Positions 36,101-44,267 are shown, numbered from the stretch's first letter. The stretch: 62,908 bases of DNA from Clostridiales bacterium (GCA_021202015.1 JAJQDV010000024.1:1-62908), one strand, 5' to 3'. Notes: a model not told the origin generated them from the sequence alone. Numbers and translations: made by a program.

Positions 36101-37051
36101 ATGAGCAAATTATCCAAGTTTGTAGTATGCGGCTCCGGTATGATGGGCGCGGCGATCGCGCAGATCCTCGCGAGTATTGACGGAGCGCAGGTTACGATCC
36201 TTCGTTCATCCAACCGCGGCGCGGATCCGCGTGAGAAGGTTCGTTCCAATATGAAGCAGCTTGTGGAGAAGGGAGTTGTTACCCCCGCTTATGTAGACGA
36301 GCTGGTAGCGAAGATCGACATCGCATTTGACGACGAGGCCGTGAAGGACGGCGAGCTCTTTATCGAGTGCGTGCCGGAGGTGATGGAGCTGAAGCAGGAT
36401 CTTTTCGCCCGTCTTGAGAAGACGGTATCCGAGAAGGCGATCTTCTGCACGAACACATCCGTGATGAGCCCGACCGAGATTTCCGAGAAGTGCGAGCACA
36501 AGGAGAGGATCTGCGGCACTCATTTCTGGAATCCCGCATTCCTCATCCCGCTGGTAGAGGTTGTTAAGACAGAGTATACGACGGACGAGGTCATCAACAC
36601 CGTGATGGAGGTTATGACCGCCGCCGGCAAACAGCCCTGCCTCTGCAAGAAGGATGTGCCCGGTTTTATCGCGAACCGTATGCAGCACGCGCTGTGGCGT
36701 GAGGCGGTTGCGATCGTGAACGACGGCATCGCTGACGCGGCTACCGTTGACCTGGCCTGCAAGACAAGCTTCGGCCTGCGTCTCCCGTATCTGCCGCCGC
36801 TGGTGAATTCCGATATGGTCGGCACGCAGCTTACTTATAACATTCACAGCTATGTGCTGGAGCATCTGGCAGACAACCACGAGCCGTCTCCGATTCTCAA
36901 GGATATGATCGACAAGGGTGAGCTCGGTTTCCGTGCGGAGCCGGATGAGAACGGCGTATATCACGGCTTCATGGATTACACGAAGGATCAGATCAGCGAG
37001 ATCAACAATGGTCTGAATGAGTATCTGATCAAGATGCTCTATGACAAATAG
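36101..37051 (+). CDS. 3-hydroxyacyl-CoA dehydrogenase family protein, candidate 3-hydroxy-5-oxohexanoate dehydrogenase
   Basis: A 316-residue NAD dehydrogenase. GSGMMG (11-16) is the nucleotide motif, and His141 and Asn144 in GTHFWNPAF correspond to the catalytic pair. HFWNP, in place of HFFNP of Hbd, is seen in carnitine and other free-acid dehydrogenases of this family, so the substrate is probably a free beta-hydroxy acid and not a CoA ester. In the phloroglucinol scheme it would oxidise 3-hydroxy-5-oxohexanoate to triacetate. ATG 36101 has AGGAGG upstream. A second Hbd-type gene at 30.9 kb is clearly different in sequence. Confidence 0.68.
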   Translation: MSKLSKFVVCGSGMMGAAIAQILASIDGAQVTILRSSNRGADPREKVRSNMKQLVEKGVVTPAYVDELVAKIDIAFDDEAVKDGELFIECVPEVMELKQDLFARLEKTVSEKAIFCTNTSVMSPTEISEKCEHKERICGTHFWNPAFLIPLVEVVKTEYTTDEVINTVMEVMTAAGKQPCLCKKDVPGFIANRMQHALWREAVAIVNDGIADAATVDLACKTSFGLRLPYLPPLVNSDMVGTQLTYNIHSYVLEHLADNHEPSPILKDMIDKGELGFRAEPDENGVYHGFMDYTKDQISEINNGLNEYLIKMLYDK

Positions 37052-37062
37052 GAACTGTTCAT

Positions 37063-37093
37063 AACACCGGGCGTCGTCCCGACGTCCGGTGTT
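37063..37093 (+). other. Intercistronic hairpin
   Basis: AACACCGG-CGTCG and CGACG-CCGGTGTT pair around TCC with no T tail. More likely an mRNA-stabilising or processing stem than a terminator. Similar stems follow the next two genes. Confidence 0.6.
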
Positions 37094-37133
37094 GGAAATA
37101 TTATTAATATTCATTTACAGGAGGTAAAGAACA

Positions 37134-38144
37134 ATGGGACAGAAAATTTGGGTTGACCTTACTCATCCATTCAGCGCTGAGATTCCGCGTTGGCCTTACT
37201 TTGACAAACCGGTTATTGACAGCAAGCATTCTATGGCAAAGGGCGGCGTTTTGACACAGTACATCGGCTGCACCATGCATACGGGTACTCACTGTGACGC
37301 ACCCCGTCACGTTATGGAGCGTGAGTTCGACGGAAGAAGAGCACGTTATACACATGAGATGGCGATCGACGCTTACACGGGCGATGCAGTATGTCTGGAT
37401 CTCCACTTTGTAAAGCGCTGGGAGCTGATCACTGCCGAGCATCTTGACAAGGCCTGCCGCAACATGGGCATCGATCCGGATTCTGATTATCTTCAGGGTA
37501 AGGTTCTCTGCCTCTGCACCGGTATGCATCTGAAGTTTGATGATTCCAAGGAATACTATCATTATTCATGCGGTACCGGACGTTCCGCCGGTATCTGGTT
37601 CGTAAAGCACGGCGTGAAGTGTGTAGCTCAGGATATGCAGGCTCTGGATCATCCGCTTCATACCGCGATGGGCAACAACGGTATGACCAGGATGAACCTC
37701 ATCGGCGCATCCGGCAAACCGATCATCGAGGAGTTCATCGAGGAGTTCGGTGAGGAAGCATACGCTCCGTTTGAGAAAGAGTACTATGTAAAGTATTACG
37801 GACAGGAAGCATACGACGAGTTCTACGGCCCGCTTGAGGCGATTGGCAACTGGGGTACCTGGGAGCCCTGCCACAAGACCATGCTCGGCCACGGTATCGT
37901 TGGTGTTGAGAACCTTGGCGGCGACCTTGAGAAGGTTTGCGGCAAAGAGTTCGAGTTCTTCTGCTTCCCGCTTCGCTGGTACATGGGCGACGGTTCCATG
38001 GCTCGCTGCGTAGCTCGCATCGATGAAGACGATATCAACGATGTTCCGGAGAGAACATATCTGTACTGTGGTACCGGATGCCAGGATAGAGAGCAGTATG
38101 GCTTTGATGATTTTGAGAAGTTTGCTGCGGATCCGGCCATCTAA
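37134..38144 (+). CDS. Cyclase-family metal-dependent hydrolase, candidate dihydrophloroglucinol hydrolase
   Basis: A 336-residue protein of the cyclase family that includes kynurenine formamidase and isatin hydrolase. The metal motif HTGTHCDAPRH (49-59) supplies His49, His53 and Asp55, with His59 as probable base. It is longer than most members (about 210-260 residues), with an extra C-terminal segment rich in Glu, Phe and Tyr. In the proposed pathway it opens the ring of dihydrophloroglucinol by hydrolysis to 3-hydroxy-5-oxohexanoate. Alternatives are hydrolysis of another cyclic diketone or lactam. AGGAGG before the ATG. Confidence 0.7.
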   Translation: MGQKIWVDLTHPFSAEIPRWPYFDKPVIDSKHSMAKGGVLTQYIGCTMHTGTHCDAPRHVMEREFDGRRARYTHEMAIDAYTGDAVCLDLHFVKRWELITAEHLDKACRNMGIDPDSDYLQGKVLCLCTGMHLKFDDSKEYYHYSCGTGRSAGIWFVKHGVKCVAQDMQALDHPLHTAMGNNGMTRMNLIGASGKPIIEEFIEEFGEEAYAPFEKEYYVKYYGQEAYDEFYGPLEAIGNWGTWEPCHKTMLGHGIVGVENLGGDLEKVCGKEFEFFCFPLRWYMGDGSMARCVARIDEDDINDVPERTYLYCGTGCQDREQYGFDDFEKFAADPAI

Positions 38145-38166
38145 TGTAAAAGGAAAACCCTGTACA

Positions 38167-38210
38167 TGCCCAAACGGACGGACGTGCCTGCACGTCCGGA
38201 CGTCTGGGCA
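38167..38210 (+). other. Intercistronic hairpin
   Basis: GGACGTGC and GCACGTCC form the core and TGCCCA / TGGGCA the base, with small internal loops. No T run follows. Confidence 0.6.
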
Positions 38211-38285
38211 TTCGATGGGTTTATGCTTGTATGTGCTTGATTTTATGTCAGTAATAGTGTAGAAAGAAAAAGTGAGGGAATAACA

Positions 38286-39134
38286 ATGGCGAAGAAGACA
38301 ATAATCACAGCTGCCGTGACCGGCGCATGGCCGAAGAAAGAAAACAATCCGAATGTTCCGATGACCCCGTCGGAGATCGCTGACGATGTATACGCGTGCT
38401 GGAAGGCAGGCGCGGCGATCGCTCATATCCATATGAGAGACGACGAGGGCAACGGTGTTATGGATCCGGCAAAGTTTGCTGAGACCGTGAAACTGTTAAA
38501 GGAGAGATATCCGGAGTGCGACATCATTATCAATATGACGACATCCGGTGACATCCATGCGGACGACGATATCCGTGTTCAGCACGTAAAGGATCTGAAG
38601 CCGGAGATGGCTTCCTACGACTGCGGTTCCATGAACTGGCTGCACAGCGGTCTGTTCATCAACTCTCCCAAGTTCCTGACGGACTGCGGACTTCTTTTCC
38701 AGGAGACCAACACCAAGCCGGAGATCGAGGCCTTTGATCCGGGTATGATCGGAAATGCCGCTTACTATGTAAAGAAGGGCATTCTGAAGACTCCGCTTCA
38801 CTTTCAGTTCTGCATGGGCTGCGCGAATGGTATCGCCGGCACGATGAAGAACCTGGTATTCATGAAAGAGACCGCTGAGGAGCTCGTAGGCAAGGGCAAC
38901 TTCACATGGTCCTGCTTCGGCGTCGGACACAGCGCGATGGAGATGCTCTACGGCGCGGTAGCTTTAGGCGGACATATCCGTGTCGGTATGGAGGATAATG
39001 TTATGTACTCCAAGGGTGTTCTTGCGGAGAGCAATGCTCAGTTTGTGGAGAGAGCTGCCCGTGTCATCAAAGAGTATGGCAATGAGGTTGCGACCCCGGC
39101 AGACGCTCGTGAGATGCTTGGCCTGACAAAGTAA
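38286..39134 (+). CDS. Beta-keto acid cleavage enzyme (BKACE/DUF849), candidate triacetate acetoacetate-lyase
   Basis: A 282-residue zinc TIM barrel. Family members react a beta-keto acid with acetyl-CoA to give acetoacetate and a new acyl-CoA. Metal ligands His47 and His49 are in AHIHMRD, and Glu236 in VGMEDN completes the site; the substrate anion is expected to meet the NMTTSGD segment. Known members act on 3-keto-5-aminohexanoate (lysine fermentation) or dehydrocarnitine; neither pathway's other genes are here. The neighbours instead suggest triacetate, which would give acetoacetate plus acetoacetyl-CoA. The ribosome site is GTGAGGG. Ends with a strong stem. Confidence 0.75.
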   Translation: MAKKTIITAAVTGAWPKKENNPNVPMTPSEIADDVYACWKAGAAIAHIHMRDDEGNGVMDPAKFAETVKLLKERYPECDIIINMTTSGDIHADDDIRVQHVKDLKPEMASYDCGSMNWLHSGLFINSPKFLTDCGLLFQETNTKPEIEAFDPGMIGNAAYYVKKGILKTPLHFQFCMGCANGIAGTMKNLVFMKETAEELVGKGNFTWSCFGVGHSAMEMLYGAVALGGHIRVGMEDNVMYSKGVLAESNAQFVERAARVIKEYGNEVATPADAREMLGLTK

Positions 39135-39220
39135 GGTGAACCCCGAACAAAAACAGGAGCCTTTATGACTGTGAATCTTTCATGCGGTCATGATTTGCGT
39201 TTCCTGTATGACGAATGTAA

Positions 39221-39248
39221 TGCCGGACACCTTTGCGGGTGTCCGGCA
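39221..39248 (+). other. Strong hairpin after the BKACE gene
   Basis: TGCCGGACACC and GGTGTCCGGCA are 11 perfect pairs around a six-base loop. Only ATCTT follows, so it may be a partial terminator or stabiliser ahead of the zinc-ribbon gene. Confidence 0.65.
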
Positions 39249-39256
39249 ATCTTCAG

Positions 39257-39281
39257 TGTACAGGGCTGCGTATGGAAATTA
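39257..39281 (+). repeat. Half copy of the stem-loop repeat
   Basis: Twenty-five bases, opening TGTACAGGGCTGCG and closing TATGGAAATTA, are identical to the reverse complement of 43627-43651. The closing half of the stem-loop is absent here. Confidence 0.7.
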
Positions 39282-39327
39282 ATAAAACAATCTTGTGAAC
39301 AGCAAGAAACAGGACAGGAGGATTCTT

Positions 39328-39516
39328 ATGACCTGGGGAGCTTTATATATGTACTATCATTGTCCGAAATGCGGTCTGAAGTTTGAATATGCGCTCGACG
39401 TGATGCCGGAGTTCGGCGATCAGTTCGGCTGCTGTCCGGAGTGCAAAGTGCCCGGCGTGTATGAGAAGGAGGGCGCGCGTCAGATCGATGACAATGAATA
39501 TTTTGAAGTAGAGTAA
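39328..39516 (+). CDS. Small zinc-ribbon protein in the phloroglucinol-type operon
   Basis: A 62-residue protein with CPKCG near residue 12 and CCPEC near residue 38, spaced like a zinc ribbon, and an acidic tail (IDDNEYFEVE). ACAGGAGG lies seven bases before the ATG. It sits between the BKACE gene and the GntR gene, 30 bases from the latter. It may be an accessory or metal-binding factor of the pathway or a rubredoxin-like protein; the CxxC pairs alone do not settle it. Confidence 0.65.
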   Translation: MTWGALYMYYHCPKCGLKFEYALDVMPEFGDQFGCCPECKVPGVYEKEGARQIDDNEYFEVE

Positions 39517-39546
39517 CCATTCGAAACAGTTGCAAAAGGATAAGAG

Positions 39547-40233
39547 ATGGCGTTGATTAAGAGACTATCCCTTGTGGATCAGGTGTATGAGAAGATCAGA
39601 GATCGTATCGTTTCTCTGGAGATACCATTCGGAAGCAAGCTGAACGTCAGCAGGCTGCAGGAGGAGTACGGTGTGAGTTCCACCCCGGTGCGCGAGGCGC
39701 TGAATCGTCTGCGGAATGACGGTCTGATTGAGTTCGAAAATAACGTCGGCGCTCGGGTGATCGATTTTAACGAGGATGATGTGAGGCAGGTGCAGGAGCT
39801 GTCCTATGCCTATCAGATTGTTGCGGCGCGGAATGCGCTGCGAAACGGCGACAGCCTTGCGATGTCGGAGGAGATCGAGCGGTATATCGAGGAATATCGT
39901 CAGTCCACAAATGTGGTCGAAAGCTGCAGATGCATCAAAAGTATTCTGAATGTTTTTTATGAGAATGCGAATAATGACATGCTGATGGCCAAAGTGACTT
40001 CCCTTAACAGTATGGATGGTATTTTACATTCCCTGTTTTCCATCCCCAGAGAGCGGGGAGGCAGCGGCGGTCAGTATCATTCCGGCATCATTTATTTTGA
40101 ACAGATTCAGGAAGCGGTGTCGGAGCGTGACTTTACGAAGATCTGCGACGCGCTGGAGGGACATCAGCTATGGTCCCGGGAATACATTTTAAAAAATCTC
40201 GAAACAGTAAAAAATGAGGCAAATCATACATAA
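39547..40233 (+). CDS. GntR-family transcriptional regulator (FCD type)
   Basis: A 228-residue regulator. Residues 8-75 form the winged helix (QVYEKIRDRIVSLEIPFG, SSTPVREALNRLRNDGLI), and the rest is an all-helical FCD ligand domain, though its usual metal histidines are not obvious. FCD regulators usually bind an acid from the pathway beside them. Its place at the end of the SDR-dehydrogenase-cyclase-BKACE operon makes it the likely controller of that operon. The terminator begins inside its last codons. Confidence 0.88.
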   Translation: MALIKRLSLVDQVYEKIRDRIVSLEIPFGSKLNVSRLQEEYGVSSTPVREALNRLRNDGLIEFENNVGARVIDFNEDDVRQVQELSYAYQIVAARNALRNGDSLAMSEEIERYIEEYRQSTNVVESCRCIKSILNVFYENANNDMLMAKVTSLNSMDGILHSLFSIPRERGGSGGQYHSGIIYFEQIQEAVSERDFTKICDALEGHQLWSREYILKNLETVKNEANHT

Positions 40234-40256
40234 TATATGATTTGCTTCTTTTTTTA
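40219..40256 (+). terminator. Terminator overlapping the end of the GntR gene
   Basis: GCAAATCATA and TATGATTTGC are ten perfect pairs around CATAATA, followed by TTCTTTTTTTATT. The stop codon of the GntR gene is in the loop. Confidence 0.9.
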
Positions 40257-40285
40257 TTGTCTTGAAACAGAAATGATGCTATAAT
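40257..40285 (+). promoter_or_regulatory. Promoter of the phosphate acyltransferase gene
   Basis: TTGTCT (40257-40262), 17 bases, TATAAT (40280-40285). A leader stem, ATCAGATC (40305-40312) with GATCTGAT (40338-40345), follows before AGAGGAGG. Confidence 0.6.
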
Positions 40286-40377
40286 GCATGCATGAGCCGT
40301 CTATATCAGATCGTGAAGGGAAACCGGAAGAGTTTATGATCTGATGAGACCCAAATATGAAAAGAGGAGGAAACATA

Positions 40378-41286
40378 ATGGTATTGAAAAATTTTGATGA
40401 GCTGATCGAGAGAGTGAAGAGCTTTCCCGAACCGAAGAGGGTAGTCGTTGCTGCGGCCGGCGACGCGCACACGCTGGAGGCGATCAAAGAGGCCGTTGAC
40501 GAGGGCATAGTGAAGCCGGTTCTGGTGGGGGACAGGGCGAAGATCACAGAGATTGCCGATGAGATCGGACTGGCCGTCGCGCAGGAGGATATCTATGACG
40601 AGCCGGATGCGGTCGCAGCCGCGCAGAAATCCGTTGCACTGATCCATGAGGGAAAGGGCGATTTCATCATGAAGGGCAAGCTGGAGACCTCGCAGATCTT
40701 AAAACCGGTTGTAAATAAGGAGACCGGTCTGGGCACGGGACGCGTGATGTCCCATTTTGTATTTGATGAGCTTCCCTACTATCACAAACTGCTGGTCACC
40801 ACTGACGGCGGCATGATGACCTATCCGACCCTGGAGCAGAAAAAGGATATCATCGTGAATACCGTGGAGACGCTGCGGGCTCTTGGTTATGAAAATCCGA
40901 AGATCGCCTGTGTCGCTGCCGTGGAGAAGGTGAATCCGAAGATGCCGGAGACCGTTGAGGCGGACGCGCTGAAGCAGATGAACGCAAACGGCGAGCTGAC
41001 CGGCTGTATCGTTGAGGGACCGATCTCCCTGGATATCGCGCTGAGCAGAGAGATCGCCGAACTCAAAGGGTTTGACAGCCCGGTGGCAGGCGACGCCGAT
41101 GTCGTCCTGGTTCCGAATATCCAGGTCGGAAATATTTTAGGGAAATCCATTACCGTGATCGCGCGCGGAAACATGGCCGGGTTTATCGTCGGCGCGAAGG
41201 TGCCGATCGTGTTGACGTCCAGAGGATCCTCCGCGAAGGAAAAATATCTCTCGCTGGTTCTCGCCTCCGCTGTGACAGCGGGCTGA
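40378..41286 (+). CDS. ptb: Phosphate butyryltransferase-type phosphotransacylase
   Basis: A 302-residue member of the phosphate acetyl/butyryltransferase family, exchanging CoA of butyryl-CoA (or a related acyl-CoA) for phosphate. VVVAAAGDAHTLEAI at the start, DFIMKGKLETSQIL near residue 100 and GPISLDIALSREIA near 215 fit Ptb better than Pta. The acyl phosphate would be used by a butyrate or acetate kinase; ackA is 10 kb downstream, but no buk is in the window. Its own promoter separates it from the GntR gene. It connects the butyryl-CoA genes with ATP formation. Confidence 0.88.
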   Translation: MVLKNFDELIERVKSFPEPKRVVVAAAGDAHTLEAIKEAVDEGIVKPVLVGDRAKITEIADEIGLAVAQEDIYDEPDAVAAAQKSVALIHEGKGDFIMKGKLETSQILKPVVNKETGLGTGRVMSHFVFDELPYYHKLLVTTDGGMMTYPTLEQKKDIIVNTVETLRALGYENPKIACVAAVEKVNPKMPETVEADALKQMNANGELTGCIVEGPISLDIALSREIAELKGFDSPVAGDADVVLVPNIQVGNILGKSITVIARGNMAGFIVGAKVPIVLTSRGSSAKEKYLSLVLASAVTAG

Positions 41287-41353
41287 GATACCTTGTTATT
41301 TCCGCGCGAAGCGCATGAATTAAGGGGTGCCTGGAAGGGGTATACCTTTTGTG

Positions 41354-41395
41354 AAGGAAAACGAAGCGTGAGCGGCGCTACGCTTCGTTTTCCTT
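41354..41395. terminator. Bidirectional terminator between ptb and the HxlR gene
   Basis: AAGGAAAACGAAGCGT and ACGCTTCGTTTTCCTT are 16 perfect pairs around a ten-base loop, flanked by T residues on the plus strand. The final codons of the HxlR gene form one arm. Confidence 0.85.
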
Positions 41396-41800
41396 TTTCT
41401 GTGTCTGCATATAGGTGTCCATGATGTCCATCAGCTGATCCTGGTATTTCATTTCATCGTGGACCTTGAAGGCATCCGGGTCGATGGGCAGGTTCAGCTC
41501 ATTCAGCCGGCGAATGCTCCATACGTACAGGATGTCCAGTGCGGGGATCAGATCCTTCCCCAGAGGCGTGAGGATATATTCTACTTTCAGAGGGATCGTA
41601 TTATACTGGATACGCTCCACAAGACCGTCCTTCGTCAGTTCCTTCAGCTGCTGGCTTAAGACCTTTTCACTGACGCCGAGCGTCTTCTTTGTCTCGTTAA
41701 ATCGAATCTTTCCGTAGTGATGGATGTGATGCAGGATGGTCATCTTCCATTTTCCGGATATACAGTTTGTTACAAAATGATACGGATTTACAGTTTCCAT
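41378..41800 (-). CDS. HxlR-family transcriptional regulator
   Basis: A 140-residue winged-helix protein. The HxlR pattern is clear: CISGKWKMTILHHIHHYG, RFNETKKTLGVSEKVLSQQL and the wing GLVERIQYNTIPLKVEYILT. The first cysteine of this group can sense electrophiles or redox stress. I place the start at ATG 41800: GGGGAGGT lies ten bases upstream, whereas the GTG at 41812 overlaps that site. It faces ptb and is divergent from spoIVA. No partner oxidoreductase gene adjoins it. Confidence 0.88.
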   Translation of the reverse strand: METVNPYHFVTNCISGKWKMTILHHIHHYGKIRFNETKKTLGVSEKVLSQQLKELTKDGLVERIQYNTIPLKVEYILTPLGKDLIPALDILYVWSIRRLNELNLPIDPDAFKVHDEMKYQDQLMDIMDTYMQTQKKENEA

Positions 41801-41835
41801 GGTGTTTGACACCTCCCCATTTTTGAATCACACTA

Positions 41836-41853
41836 ACTTAAAAGTCATTAAGT
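41836..41853 (-). promoter_or_regulatory. Palindrome upstream of the HxlR gene
   Basis: ACTTAA and TTAAGT frame six bases, 36 bases upstream of the start. A likely autoregulatory operator. The rest of the gap to spoIVA (41854-42089) is AT-rich and unremarkable. Confidence 0.45.
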
Positions 41854-42089
41854 ATCATTGTGGTAACTGATTATGCTTCATTGTAGCAGTTTGTTTTCAC
41901 TTTTTCAATGTTTCGCATGATATTTTTTAAAAATTTTATAAAATTTTCACTTCGTGACAGGAACCGGTTCTGGAAAACGGGCAGATTTCATATGGATATA
42001 GAAAGGAACGCGGGTAATCTCTGCGTGAATTCATACAGAGTAAAAACCGCCGGTTAGAAGAAGTGACTCGTTTCAGGATTGGAGGAAGT

Positions 42090-43562
42090 ATGCGAAATAC
42101 CGATATTTATCAAAACATTGCTGTTCGTACAGGCGGAGACATCTATCTGGGCGTGGTCGGACCGGTCCGAACCGGAAAGTCCACCTTTATCAAACGTTTT
42201 ATGGATCTGATGGTTCTTCCGCGGATTGGGGATTCCGATGAAAAAAGCCGGACGGTTGATGAGCTTCCTCAGTCTGCTCAGGGAAAGACGATCATGACGA
42301 CGGAACCGAAATTTATTCCTAAGGAAGCCGTTACGGTGCAGCTGGCGGAGAACCTGCCGGTCCGGATTCGCCTGATCGACTGTGTGGGTTATCTGATCGA
42401 CGGTGTGAGCGGGCATCTGGAGGACGGCAGGGAGCGGATGGTAAAAACGCCCTGGTTTGACCGGGAGATTCCCTTTGAGAAGGCTGCCATGATCGGCACG
42501 GAGAAGGTAATCCGGGAGCATTCAACGATCGGTGTTGTTGTGACGACGGACGGCAGCTTTACGGATATCCCGAGAGAAAATTATCTGCCGGCGGAGGAAC
42601 GGACGGTACAGGAGCTGAAAAAGATCGGAAAGCCGTTTGTGGTGCTGCTGAATACGCCAAAACCGTACGGGAGTCCGGCCGTCGATCTCGCACGGGAGCT
42701 GTCTGAAAAATACCGGGTGACGGTCCTGCCGGTGAACTGTGAACAGATGAAAATCGAGGATATCCGAAATGTTTTGCAGCTGGTGCTGTATGAATTTCCG
42801 GTGGCGCGCATGGAATTTTTCCTGCCGCGGTGGGTGGAAATGCTGGACCCGGATCATCCCGTGAAGGCGGCCGCAGTATCCGAGGCGGCAAAAATACTGG
42901 AATCCGCGGGAAAGATCCGGGATCTCATCGATCTGACATGGGAGCCGGAACACGCGGAGATTGCGGCGGTTGATTCGGAGCGGATCGATCCCGCGGAGGG
43001 AACGGCCCGGTTCCGGATTCAGGTGGGAGAGGAGCTTTACTATCAGAATCTGAGTGAACTGACAGGGGTGCCGGTGCGGGATGAGTATGAGATGATCACG
43101 CTTTTTCGCGAGATGGCGAAGCAGCGGCAGAAGTATGAAAAGGTCGGGGCAGCCGTAGACAGCGTTCAGAGCACGGGTTACGGCGTTGTTTCGCCCTCCG
43201 CCGGCGATATTTCTGTCGAAGAGCCCGTACTGATGAAGCACGGGAATAAGTACGGGGTGAGAGTAAAGGCTACCTCGCCGTCCATCCACATGATCCGCGC
43301 GAATATTGAAACCGAGATCGCGCCGATCATCGGGAGCGAGGAGCAGGCTCAGGATCTGATCGATTACATAAAGGAAAATCAGGACGACGCCGACGGGCTC
43401 TGGAAGACAAATATTTTCGGAAAGTCGATCGGGGAGCTGGTGGAGGACGGCATCCGGCGCAAGATCACGATGATGGATGAAGAGAGTCAGATGAAGCTTC
43501 AGGACACGATGCAGAAGATCGTGAATGACAGCAGCGGAGGCCTGGTGTGTATTATTATCTGA
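42090..43562 (+). CDS. spoIVA: Stage IV sporulation protein A
   Basis: The ATPase that polymerises on the forespore surface as the base of the spore coat. The 490-residue protein begins in family style (RTGGDIYLGVV) with P-loop GPVRTGKS (24-31), the TMMTTEPKFIP-like segment (KTIMTTEPKFIP) and the conserved C-terminus ending in GGLVCIII. ATG 42090 has GGAGG just upstream; the longer frame adds nine residues without family match. Its presence marks the host as an endospore former. Confidence 0.96.
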   Translation: MRNTDIYQNIAVRTGGDIYLGVVGPVRTGKSTFIKRFMDLMVLPRIGDSDEKSRTVDELPQSAQGKTIMTTEPKFIPKEAVTVQLAENLPVRIRLIDCVGYLIDGVSGHLEDGRERMVKTPWFDREIPFEKAAMIGTEKVIREHSTIGVVVTTDGSFTDIPRENYLPAEERTVQELKKIGKPFVVLLNTPKPYGSPAVDLARELSEKYRVTVLPVNCEQMKIEDIRNVLQLVLYEFPVARMEFFLPRWVEMLDPDHPVKAAAVSEAAKILESAGKIRDLIDLTWEPEHAEIAAVDSERIDPAEGTARFRIQVGEELYYQNLSELTGVPVRDEYEMITLFREMAKQRQKYEKVGAAVDSVQSTGYGVVSPSAGDISVEEPVLMKHGNKYGVRVKATSPSIHMIRANIETEIAPIIGSEEQAQDLIDYIKENQDDADGLWKTNIFGKSIGELVEDGIRRKITMMDEESQMKLQDTMQKIVNDSSGGLVCIII

Positions 43563-43566
43563 AGAT

Positions 43567-43597
43567 CGGGCAGGAGGCGGTTTTTGCCTCCTGCCCG
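43567..43597 (+). terminator. Stem after spoIVA
   Basis: CGGGCAGGAGGC and GCCTCCTGCCCG, 12 perfect pairs around GGTTTTT. The T residues are in the loop and not behind the stem, so termination efficiency is uncertain. Confidence 0.6.
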
Positions 43598-43603
43598 CCG
43601 TGC

Positions 43604-43651
43604 GGGCTGCGTGCGGCTCTGCCGCATAATTTCCATACGCAGCCCTGTACA
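43604..43651 (-). repeat. Dispersed stem-loop repeat, complete copy, inverted
   Basis: On the minus strand: GGGCTGCG, bulge TATGGAAATTA, inner stem TGCGGC / GCCGCA with loop AGA, then CGCAGCCC. Compared with 11017-11058, two pairs of the outer stem and one of the inner stem differ but stay complementary. Bases 43627-43651 are identical in reverse to 39257-39281. Confidence 0.75.
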
Positions 43652-43687
43652 ATAAAAGAATCCCGCGGGGCGTCTGGCTCCGCGGGA
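43651..43687 (-). terminator. Terminator of the 120-residue unknown gene
   Basis: On the minus strand TCCCGCGG and CCGCGGGA pair around a GC-rich loop and run into TTCTTTTATT. Confidence 0.7.
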
Positions 43688-43702
43688 ATTTGATTTCCGG
43701 AT

Positions 43703-44065
43703 TTACAGCTGATTCCTCTTGTGCGTAAGTACGATGGTGTCCCCCTCTTTGGTATCCTCATACTCTCTGAAATAGTATCTGGTCAGGTTGAAACCAGGGA
43801 TGAGAGGACTCAGAACATAAAAGATGTTCTGGTGGTCGTTGATCACGTTGGGGGTGGGAGTGTTCGTCCAGTCATCCGTCGCGGTGATTCCTTCCTCATA
43901 ATATTTCCTGTCATAATTCGCGGCAGCCTTCTTGCCGAGCTCACCCTCGATGATAACCTGACCGTATTCGTTGATCACGGCGCGCTCCAGATCACGGTGA
44001 TGGTCAACATGAATCGCTTCACCCAAATGATTTTTCTGTTCTTTGGTCCATTTTGTAACCTGCAT
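43703..44065 (-). CDS. Hypothetical protein, 120 residues
   Basis: A polar protein rich in Tyr, Asn, Glu and Lys, without signal peptide, membrane segment or cysteine. Features are HVDHHRDLERAVINEYGQVI at 19-38 and a C-terminal YYFREYEDTKEGDTIVLTHK. I do not recognise a family. Translation is likely: AGGAGG lies eight bases before the ATG, and a terminator follows. It is divergent from the purine phosphorylase gene and convergent with spoIVA. A spore or general stress role would be speculation. Confidence 0.6.
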   Translation of the reverse strand: MQVTKWTKEQKNHLGEAIHVDHHRDLERAVINEYGQVIIEGELGKKAAANYDRKYYEEGITATDDWTNTPTPNVINDHQNIFYVLSPLIPGFNLTRYYFREYEDTKEGDTIVLTHKRNQL

Positions 44066-44267
44066 TTTAGTATCCTCCTATTATACTTTTTCGTTTTTTA
44101 TCGAATGAGTAGAGTAAAGTTAGAATGTATGATAAAAAACGTTATAAAGATATTTAGATTATAACAAATATATCTGGTAAAATCAACTGATGAAAAAAAT
44201 ATTTGTGAATAAGTACGTTTTGTGATATGATTCTTATAATAATTTATGAGAACCGGGAGTGAATGCT

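Noticed and set aside
35196..39134. Lysine fermentation or carnitine degradation cluster
   Set aside because: The BKACE enzyme fits both, but aminomutases, diaminohexanoate dehydrogenase, betainyl-CoA thioesterase and carnitine transporters are absent, and neither explains the SDR plus cyclase-family hydrolase.
39165..39386. 73-residue frame after the BKACE gene
   Set aside because: It runs through the strong stem and the repeat copy, and overlaps the better-supported zinc-ribbon gene.
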